From CAWBVG01 sp963792175 (GTDB lineage: Bacteria > Acidobacteriota > Vicinamibacteria > Vicinamibacterales > CAVVIG01), in the NCBI GenBank assembly GCA_963792175.1, contig CAWBVG010000040.1, positions 57,522-121,521 on the forward strand: 64,000 nt of DNA, read 5' to 3'. The notes beneath the pieces are model-generated. The model was not told where the DNA came from and did not search any database. It saw nothing but the letters and a program-made list of their open reading frames with translations. Positions 57,145-64,000 of the stretch are shown piece after piece. The number at the start of each line of letters is the position of its first letter. The stretch's first letter is position 1. Position numbers and translations under genes: made by a program.

Positions 57145-57345
57145 TTGACCATCACGCTGAATGGCGACCGGTTCGAGATCGTCCGGCCACTCACGGTGAC
57201 CGATCTGCTCGCGCACCTGGACATCGATCCACGGCGGGTCGCCGTGGAGCACAATCTGTTCGTGCTCAAGCGTGACGCCTTCGATCGGACGGTGATCCAC
57301 GAGGGCGACTCGGTGGAGATCGTGAACTTCGTCGGCGGCGGATAG
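57145..57345 (+). CDS. thiS: Sulfur carrier protein ThiS
   Basis: Ubiquitin-like 66-residue sulfur carrier for thiazole synthesis. LTITLNGDRFEIV, the RRVAVEHNLFVLKRD core and a C-terminal Gly-Gly tail (NFVGGG) are diagnostic; the terminal glycine becomes the thiocarboxylate. One extra glycine follows the usual Gly-Gly end. The TTG at 57145 is the start that gives normal length. thiG follows 84 nt downstream with a repeat in between. No ThiF, ThiH or TPP riboswitch was seen nearby. Confidence 0.88.
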   Translation: MTITLNGDRFEIVRPLTVTDLLAHLDIDPRRVAVEHNLFVLKRDAFDRTVIHEGDSVEIVNFVGGG

Positions 57346-57394
57346 TGACTGACGGCGGCTGCGCGCGGCTAGCGGGCTCAGCTGTAACGGGAGA

Positions 57395-57424
57395 CGGGGG
57401 CTAGGGGCTGGCTGCTAGGGGACT
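57395..57424. repeat. CTAGGGG-class repeat between thiS and thiG
   Basis: GGGGGCTAGGGGCTGGCTGC words end 5 nt before the GTG start of thiG. Same class as 7097, 49291 and 56552. Confidence 0.7.
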
Positions 57425-57429
57425 TAGAC

Positions 57430-58203
57430 GTGGATACGTTCAAGATCGCGGATAAAACGTTTTCGTCGAGGCTCATCGTCGGGACGGGCAAGTATGCGTC
57501 GCCGGCGGTGATGGTGCAGGCGCACGAGGCGTCGGGCGCCGAAATGGTGACGGTCGCGGTTCGCCGCGTGAATATTTCGGACCGATCGAAGGAATCGCTG
57601 CTCGACTACATCGACACGGCGAAATACTTTCTGCTGCCGAATACCGCTGGGTGCTACACCGCGGACGAGGCGATCCGCACGGCCCGGCTCGGACGCGAGG
57701 CGGGGCTGTCGAACTGGGTCAAGCTCGAGGTGATCGGCGACGAGCGGACGCTCTTCCCCGACAACACCGAACTGCTCGAAGCGACGCGCGTCCTCGTCCG
57801 CGAGGGGTTCGTGGTGCTGCCGTATACGAGCGACGATCCGGTGATCTGCCGGAAGCTCGAGGACGCGGGCGCGGCCGCGGTGATGCCGCTCGGCGCTCCG
57901 ATCGGCTCGGGCCTCGGCATCCAGAACGCCAACAACATCCGCATCATCCGCGAGTTCGCTCGCGTCCCGCTCATCGTCGACGCGGGTGTCGGTACGGCGT
58001 CGGATGCCGCGCTCGCGATGGAGCTCGGCGCCGACGCGGTCCTGATGAACACCGCGATCGCGGGCGCACAGAATCCGGTGGCGATGGCCGAAGCGATGAA
58101 GCTCGCGGTCCGGGCGGGCCGCCTCGCCTATGGGTCTGGCCGCATCGCCCGCCGGATGTACGCGAACGCGAGCAGTCCCGTCGAAGGCCTGGTCGGCCGC
58201 TGA
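57430..58203 (+). CDS. thiG: Thiazole synthase ThiG
   Basis: Forms the thiazole phosphate ring of thiamine from DXP, dehydroglycine and ThiS thiocarboxylate. The 257-residue TIM barrel is of normal length and in one frame: SRLIVGTGKYASPAVMV, VTVAVRRVN, LLPNTAGCYTADEAIRTA, WVKLEVIGD with the Schiff-base lysine, VLPYTSDDPVICRKLEDAG, MPLGAPIGSG and VDAGVGTASDAALAMELGAD. GTG start. It lies downstream of thiS on the same strand, so the two probably act together; repeat DNA separates them. Confidence 0.95.
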   Translation: MDTFKIADKTFSSRLIVGTGKYASPAVMVQAHEASGAEMVTVAVRRVNISDRSKESLLDYIDTAKYFLLPNTAGCYTADEAIRTARLGREAGLSNWVKLEVIGDERTLFPDNTELLEATRVLVREGFVVLPYTSDDPVICRKLEDAGAAAVMPLGAPIGSGLGIQNANNIRIIREFARVPLIVDAGVGTASDAALAMELGADAVLMNTAIAGAQNPVAMAEAMKLAVRAGRLAYGSGRIARRMYANASSPVEGLVGR

Positions 58204-58211
58204 TCACTCAG

Positions 58212-58856
58212 ATGCCGGGACCCGACGATCTCGCGGCGCTGAAGGCGGAACGCGAGGCGGCGGACCGCGCATACAACGACGCGCTCACGCGGCTCGATCG
58301 GGCGGTTCAACAGCTGCCGGTCGACTTCCCTCACCCGCCGCCGGTTCCCGACGAGCATCAGGTCACGCCGCTCAACACGCTGTGGAAGATCGACGCGCCT
58401 CGCCCTCGCGGGTTCCGGCGCGGGTTCGTCGCGGCGGTCCGGCGTGCCGTCGCGCCGCTGTTCGAGCAGCAGCAGGCCTTCAATTCGGCCGTGGTCGATC
58501 ACGTCAACCGGAACGTCCAGGTCGCGCGTCAGACCCGCGAGGCGATGGCGACGACGCTGGACGTTCTTCGCGGCACGATCGAGGACCTGATCCGCTTTCA
58601 GAGTCTGCTCGTGCTGTTCGCGCAGCAGATCACGCCCTACGTCGACACGCGCGATCGCGACGTCGCCGGGCTCCTGCGCGGGCTGTCCGGTGCCATCAAC
58701 TCGGTTGCTGACGAGTTGATGAAGCGGTCGGACGCGATGCTGACGCGGGATCGACGCCACGAGATGGGCTTGAACGATCTGGAGGCACGGCTCGCCGCGC
58801 TTCAGAAACAGCTGCTTACGGTCCAACGGGGGATCGAAGAGAGCAATCGGACCTGA
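58212..58856 (+). CDS. Coiled-coil protein of the polysaccharide-locus type, hypothetical
   Basis: Protein of 214 residues, nearly all helical. The N-terminus has LAALKAEREAADRAYNDALTRL, the middle NSAVVDHVNRNVQVARQTRE and LIRFQSLLVLFAQQITPYVDTRDRD (split), and the end LEARLAALQKQLLTVQRGIEE. Helical proteins with an IRFQSxLxxxxQQITxYVDTRDR-like segment are typical near glycosyltransferase and methyltransferase genes of surface polysaccharide clusters. The biochemical role is unknown. It starts 8 nt after thiG and marks the beginning of the exopolysaccharide locus. Confidence 0.65.
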   Translation: MPGPDDLAALKAEREAADRAYNDALTRLDRAVQQLPVDFPHPPPVPDEHQVTPLNTLWKIDAPRPRGFRRGFVAAVRRAVAPLFEQQQAFNSAVVDHVNRNVQVARQTREAMATTLDVLRGTIEDLIRFQSLLVLFAQQITPYVDTRDRDVAGLLRGLSGAINSVADELMKRSDAMLTRDRRHEMGLNDLEARLAALQKQLLTVQRGIEESNRT

Positions 58857-58962
58857 TCGCACACGTCAGGGAGTTCCTAAGCCCTCCACGTTGGAATCAG
58901 ATTCTTGCGTTTCATGAAGTTTCTGGCGGCTCAGAATTCGGAATCAGACGCGGCGTCTCTGT

Positions 58963-59769
58963 TCACCTGCGGCTCACGGATCCGTCCGACAGCAGATTGC
59001 GGGCGCGATAGTAGAGCGCGGCAGCGCTGTCGTACACGACGGATTGAAACAGGAGCAGCCCGCCGTCAGCTGGCACCCACCGCCACCGCTCCAACGCGTG
59101 CTCTGACTTGTACGGCGAGACCGAAGGGATGGCGTCGAACCCGGCCGAGCGGAAGACCGCGAGCGCCCGGGGCATGTGCGTCGGCGAGGTCACCAGCACG
59201 ATTGGCGCTCCCATGAGCGCGCGCGACTGGCTGAGAATACGGGCTTCATCGGCGGTGGTCTTCGATTCGGCTTCGACGACCACGTGTTCCGGTGCGACAC
59301 CCAATCCGATGATCGCGGTGCGCATCGCATCGGCTTCGGAGCCCGCTCCCTTTTCTCGCTGGGTGATACCTCCCGACACGACGATCGTCGGCCGGTCGAG
59401 CAGGTCGTACAGACGGGCGGCTTCGAGAAGCCGCAGCGCGCCGTCCCAGGGCACCTGATTGAGCGACCGCCCCTTGTATTGAACCGAATAATTGCCGGCG
59501 CCGAGCACGACGACCGTCCTCGCGCCGCGCGCCTCCTCGGGCGCGGAAATGGCGTGATACCCTGCCCCCTTCCAGGCCACCAGCCGCTCGGCACACGCGG
59601 GCGACGCGACGATCCAGTAGCCGATGAACACGGCGGCGAAATACCAACGCGCGACGCGCTTGGTGCGCGGCAGAAATGCGAGGACGACGCCGACGGCCAG
59701 GACGACCAGATAAAGATCCAATGACGCCGGACCAAGCGCTTTCAACCCTTCGATGGCGATCTGGATCAT
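58963..59769 (-). CDS. ElyC/SanA/YdcF family (DUF218) membrane protein
   Basis: Inner-membrane protein of 268 residues linked to envelope or lipid-carrier metabolism. Two N-terminal TM helices (LYLVVLAVGVVLAFL and WYFAAVFIGYWIVA) precede the DUF218 domain: TVVVLGAGNYSVQ, RLLEAARLYDLLDRPTIVVSGG, EADAMRTAIIGLGVAPEHVVVE, SKTTADEARIL and VLVTSPTHMPRALAVFRSAGFD (in parts). These match ElyC, which in E. coli acts on undecaprenyl carrier handling. The frame is intact. Its place in a polysaccharide locus suggests a similar role here. Confidence 0.85.
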   Translation of the reverse strand: MIQIAIEGLKALGPASLDLYLVVLAVGVVLAFLPRTKRVARWYFAAVFIGYWIVASPACAERLVAWKGAGYHAISAPEEARGARTVVVLGAGNYSVQYKGRSLNQVPWDGALRLLEAARLYDLLDRPTIVVSGGITQREKGAGSEADAMRTAIIGLGVAPEHVVVEAESKTTADEARILSQSRALMGAPIVLVTSPTHMPRALAVFRSAGFDAIPSVSPYKSEHALERWRWVPADGGLLLFQSVVYDSAAALYYRARNLLSDGSVSRR

Positions 59770-59805
59770 TGAACGACTGTGGATCTTGATACAAAAGAGG
59801 TACGA

Positions 59806-61797
59806 TTGCGCCGGAAATTGCTGAATCTACCGCGGCAAGCGCCAGCCGCCGACCGCCGGTCCGATACCGCCATCGAAGTCGCATGGGCTGCGACTGCTCA
59901 TCGCCACGCCGCTGGTCTACGTGACGGTGGTGGCCCTCATCTTCCACAGCGGCTGGGCGGCAAAGCACTCGTCGCGCTTGCGCTCGGCATCGCGATCGCC
60001 AGCCCCTTCCACGGCCTGCTCTTCGCGGCCGCGGTGGCGCCGCTCGGCGTGCTCGGCGCGACGCTCATCCACGACGAAGCATTCCGGATGAGCGAAGCCG
60101 TCGTCGTCGCCTTTCTCGGCGGGTGGCTCCTGCGCGAGCGATTCCACGAACGCCTTCAATCGGAGTACCTCGGCCTGCCTGGTTGTTCTCGTTCGTCGTC
60201 GTCGCATCGGTGGCAACGCTGGCATGGCAGCTCCAGGCCTTTCCGCGCGAGTTTGCCGCGGAGTTGTGGCAGCTCCGGAACGCCTATTTCGTGACATTCG
60301 CCGATTGGACAGGCGTCGTGGCCGGCGCGAGGCTGATCGAAGGACTGGGCCTGGTCGCCGCAACAGTCACCCTGAGCCGACGTCACGAGGCGGTAGTTGA
60401 TCGGCTGTCGGCGGTCCTTGCGTGTTCGGCCGCGATCGCGGCGGAATCGAGCGTGCTGCTCTAATCCCGCAATCGGATCGGCCAGCGCTCTCCAGCGAAT
60501 TGCACTCAACGGCTATCGGGTCAGCGGGCACGTCGGAGACGCCAATGCCGCCGGCAGCTACTTCGCGATGGTGTTGTGCCTGGCTCTCGGCGCCACCGCG
60601 CACGCGCGCGGCCGAAGGATGGCGGCGTGGGCGATGCTGGACGATGGCGTCAGGCGCCGGTCTCTGGCTGGCGCAGTCGCGCACGGCGCTGGCGATGGTG
60701 GGTATCCTGGGCGGAGCGGCGCTGGCGGTCGCGGTCAGCGGCAGGCTCAAGCCGGCGGCGGCGCGCCGCGCTGCTGGCTGCGGCCTTCATCGTCGGCGCC
60801 GGCGTCACCGCCGCGAGAGTCCGCCAGCTCGAGAAGGATCCAGATTTCCATGGGGCGGGCTTCAGGGTGCAGTTCTTCGAGACGAGCCTGCGGATGATCA
60901 AGAGCAAGTCCCCTGATTCGGCGTCGGCATCGGGCAGTATTCCCGGAGCGTCCCCGCAGGACCCGTCACCGCAGCTCGCGTTTGCCTACGGCGCCGAAAA
61001 CGCCCACAACTACTTCCTCCAGATTGCAGCCGAGACGGGCGTGGTCGGCTTCGCCGCGTTCACGGTCTGCCTGGGAATCGCGATTGTGCGCGCCCTTGGT
61101 ACGCTTGTCCGAAACCCAGACGATGTCCGGCTGCTCGGGATTACGGGCGGCGTCCTCGCATACCTCGGCACATGCCTCTCGGGGCATCCCTTCCTGGTGG
61201 GCGAAGTCGCCTACCCCGTTCCTCGATTCAGTTCGGCTCGGATGACAGCGATACCATCGGCCGTCCCGGGCAACGCGCGTGGGCGGCCTGGGAACAGATT
61301 CTCTCGCTTCGGTAGCGGCTTGACGTTCGCCGGAGCGGCGGGGCTGGTTGTCGTGGGAGCCGTGACGACGGGACCGGCCGACGGCCACGCCCGTTGAGTC
61401 ACAGGCAGTCGACGGATTCCTATGGGTGGGAGACGGCTGAGGACGGGCGGCGGTTTCGATGGACTGGACAGTTCGCGAGCGTGTTGCTGCCGAAAAAGGG
61501 GGTCGCCGCGGGTTTCTCATTTCGATCCCAATCCCCACGGATTGGGCACCGATCGCGCCGATCCCGGCATCGACGTTTCAACCGACGGCGACAGACCGGT
61601 GAGAACGCTTGTCTATGGAGTAGCGGAACTGACCTTGATGTCCGGCTGCGCGAGGCCGATCCGATGATCGGCGTCAGGAGGGTCAATCTGCGCGTGGAGC
61701 GCACGTGGCAGCCCTGCGTTCTTACTTACCGGGCAGCGCGGAAATGTGCTAGGTCGGTATTCAGGTTGGGACTTACCAGATCATTCAGACTCGATGA
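59806..61797 (+). CDS. O-antigen ligase/Wzy-type membrane protein with C-terminal periplasmic domain (many frame breaks)
   Basis: Predicted polymerase or ligase joining polysaccharide repeat units at the outer face of the inner membrane. Hydrophobic helices are visible in several frames (LVALALGIAIASPFHGLLFAA, FSFVVVASVATLAWQL), then the diagnostic periplasmic loop ENAHNYFLQIAAETGVVGF. A beta-rich C-terminal region follows (VNLRVERTWQPCVL, VGIQVGTYQIIQTR) and stops at 61797. At least eight frame changes occur between 59900 and 61760. The start is uncertain; TTG at 59806 follows TACGAT. Likely one intact gene in reality. Confidence 0.7.
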
Positions 61798-61815
61798 GCC
61801 GCCGGGTGCATGCCG

Positions 61816-63720
61816 TCAGGCGACGTCCTGCTCGCCTCGTCCAATCCGGCAGTGCTGCAGCCAGCGCTCGAAGCAGACGAGGCTCCAGAGCTGCGGCCGA
61901 GGTTGGCGTGGCCGGCCAGGTGGCGCGTCGACGATCCGCTCGACGTACGGCGCCGAAAGCATCTCGCGGTAGCGGGCATCCGGGGCGAGCAGCAGATCGC
62001 TCATGTCGTCGCGCGAGGGCCGCGGAACCACGCGCCGAAGGGAACACCGAACCCCATCTTCCCGCGCCGTCAATCGCCGGCGGCAGCAAATCGGCGAACG
62101 CCTCCCGCAGCATCGATCTTCGTCGCCGGCCGGCGAGCTTCATCGTCGGGCAGCGCCGGCGACGTATTCGATCAGCGCGCGGTCGAGGAACGGCGACCGC
62201 GCCTCGAGCGAGTTCGCCATCGTGCAGCGGTCGGCCTTGACGAGCAGATCGTCCGGCAGATACGAGATGAAGTTCGCGAGCAGCAGTCGGCTCAGCGTCG
62301 ACATCCCGTCCATCGGAGCCGCTCCCGCGCGAGATACGCAGCTCGGTCGATCGCGCGGACGACGCGCGCGAAGTCCGGCCTCAGCAGCTCCTCGAGGTCG
62401 TCGTAGAACACGCGTGTCCAGCGCGTCATCCGCTCGTCGAGCGCGTCATGCAGCCGCCGGAAGAACCCTGGAGTCAGCCTTCAGAGCGGTCCCGCTCGTG
62501 GCCGGCCGGCGACTGCACCAGCAGGGCCGCGCGCGACGTGGCCGACGAGCCGGGCAACCCGCTCCGAGCACCACGGCGCGCCTGAAACCCGCAGATAGCC
62601 GGCGAACAGCTCGTCGCCGCCGTCGCCGGTCAGCGCCACGGTCACATGCTGCTCGCGTCAGCTGCGAGCACGATGTAGGTCGGGATCGCCGAGGAGTCGC
62701 CGAACGGTCCGTCGTGGTGCCGACAAGCGTCTCGATCAAGCTCGAACGCCGACGGCTCGACACTGAACTCGGTGTGGTCGGTCTTGAAGGCTCGCGCCGC
62801 GATGCGCGCGTAGCGCGGTCTCGTCGTAGCCGCGATCGCCTTCGAAGCCGATGCTGAAAGTCTTGACCGGCTGCCGTCAGACGGCTCATCAGGCCGACGA
62901 TGATCGACGAATCGATGCCGCCGCTGAGAAACGCCCCGAGCGGCACGTCCGACATCAGGCGGCGTTCGACCGCGGCCGTCATCAGCGTCGCGAACCCGTC
63001 GCTGCGCCGCGCGACTTCGATCGGCCTGCTCGGCCCGCCGGCGGAAACGTCGATGGCCAGTAACGCGCGACTGATGCGGCCGTCGCCGCTCGACGGTCAT
63101 GACGGTGCCGGGCTCGACCTGGCGACACGCCTTGTAGACGTCGCCGGACGCGGCACGAAGCCGTGGAGGAAGTAGTACGGCACCGCGTCGCGATCGATCT
63201 CGATCGGACGTCCGGGCGACCGAAGAACGCCTTGATCTCCGACGCGAACGCGAACACGCCGCTCGTCGAGAAAATAGAACAGCGGCTTCTTGCCGGCGCG
63301 GTCGCGCGCGAGCATCAGCCGCCTTCGCGCGTCGTCCCAGATCGCGAGCGCGAACATGCCGTCGAGTCGTCGATGCAGCGTCGCCCTTCTCCTCGTAGAG
63401 GTGGACGATGACTTCCGTGTCGGTGCGCGAACGGAACCGGTGGCCGCGCTGCAGCAGTGCTCGCGAGCTCGCGGAAGTTGTAGATCTCGCCGTTGAAGAC
63501 GACCTGCACGGAGCCGTCTTCGTTGGCCATCGGCTGGTCGCGTTGCCGAGAGATCGATGATCCTCAGGCGACGGAACCGAGGCCGCCGCGCCGCGACGGC
63601 GAGACGTACAACCCTCGCTGTCCGGACCGCGATGCACCAGCTGGTCGCGCATCGCGACACACCGCCTCGGGTGGACCGGCCGGCGCCGTCGAAGCGCAGT
63701 TCACCGCAGATGCCGCACAT
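61816..63720 (-). CDS. Asparagine synthase (glutamine-hydrolysing), AsnB type (many frame breaks)
   Basis: Amidotransferase common in polysaccharide loci, where it may amidate a sugar or amino acid. The N-terminal nucleophile is intact (MCGICGELRFDGAG). NGEIYNFRELA and MFALAIWDDARRRLMLARDR AGKKPLFY identify the glutaminase domain. SDVPLGAFLSGGIDSSIIVG is the synthetase P-loop. The C-terminus (LLLAPDARYREML, PQLWSLVCFERWLQ) matches exopolysaccharide-associated AsnB. The frame changes ten or more times. It follows the sugar-transferase fragment with overlapping ends and converges with the ligase gene. Confidence 0.78.
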
Positions 63721-64000
63721 CTCCGAGGGGATGCCGGGGTAAATGCCAGGAGGAACAACCGATCAGCCGGCGCTGGGTCCGCCACGCGATGCCGTGGCGC
63801 CAAACTGCACGATCAATGTCTTCGATGCCGACAGTCAGGCGCGTCAGCGCCACGCCGTGCGACGCGCACGCGACTCGGAGATTGCGGATACGTTCCGGGT
63901 CGATGTCTTCGTGCGCCGATGACCACCATGTCTACGGACGCGGTATCGATCAGGCGCTCCAGCCGCTCGAACCCGCCGAGCACGGGATAGCCGAGCACCC
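63701..64000 (-). CDS. C-terminal part of a sugar-phosphate transferase with Rossmann-like domain (partial)
   Basis: Only the last 100 codons are in the window. VLGYPVLGGFERLERLIDTAS and VDMVVIGA, then after a frame break near 63915 EDIDPERIRNLRVACASHG and VALTRLTVGIEDI, resemble the CoA-binding/Rossmann-like tail found on GT4-type (WecA/MraY-like) or polyprenyl-phosphate sugar transferases. The tail probably reads a nucleotide-sugar or controls activity. In the corrected frame the stop overlaps the AsnB start. The main catalytic domain lies outside the window, so the exact family is uncertain. Confidence 0.55.

Noticed and set aside
1..64000. tRNA or rRNA genes
   Set aside because: No recognisable acceptor or TPsiC box arrangement or rRNA segment was seen by eye; a covariance search would be decisive.

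Overview
The window reads like a chromosome segment from an Acidobacteriota bacterium, most likely near the Vicinamibacteria. This is inferred from gene content, not from a database search. The clues are high GC, two tandem acidobacterial-type MacB-like permeases with a PadR repressor, a Ser/Thr kinase fused to a TolB-type propeller, and many small conserved Cys/His-rich proteins. No rRNA, tRNA, phage, IS transposase or CRISPR array was seen.

Layout. 0-4 kb: GH3 glycosidase (partial), molybdopterin genes moaB-moeA, polysaccharide deacetylase. 4-10 kb: padR plus two duplicated ABC-type permeases. 10-20 kb: a DapB-like dehydrogenase, FkbM methyltransferase, large membrane protein, M1 peptidase with a membrane partner, DUF1259 protein, ftsH. 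20-30 kb: OmpR-type regulator divergent from a Spy-like protein, transketolase, NAD isocitrate dehydrogenase, PlsB-like acyltransferase, proline dehydrogenase, M20 peptidase, SDR. 30-44 kb: CCA-adding enzyme, Ser/Thr kinase, Ca2+/H+ antiporter, ClpP-like protease, a diguanylate-cyclase operon, an NtrB/NtrC-type pair. 44-53 kb: acyl-ligase/ACP/acyltransferase fusion, infA-DEAD helicase-Zn protein operon, BRCT/TPR protein, glucokinase, GH105-like hydrolase. 53-58 kb: a single-chain Nfn-like flavoprotein and thiS-thiG. 58-64 kb: an exopolysaccharide locus (coiled-coil protein, ElyC-like, O-antigen ligase, asparagine synthase, sugar transferase).

Sequence quality. About thirty reading-frame breaks occur, many in genes that should be essential (ftsH, tkt, icd). 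The last 4 kb is worst. Most look like one-base indels from sequencing or assembly, so broken genes are annotated as one feature spanning the break. Three breaks are different. One coincides with a 31-bp tandem duplication, and two coincide with copies of the same 23-bp palindromic element. Removing exactly those bases by hand restores the frame in all three.

Most unusual signals. (1) Nearly every intergenic gap carries a short-period repeat whose word is repeated forward and then as its complement, forming a degenerate hairpin. The word differs from gap to gap but falls into a few classes. (2) A cloverleaf-like palindrome lies at 30.6-30.9 kb. (3) The 23-bp element sits inside two unrelated genes. 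(4) At least ten genes have a TANNAT-type -10 box only 6-12 nt before the start codon and no ribosome binding site, suggesting widespread leaderless transcripts.
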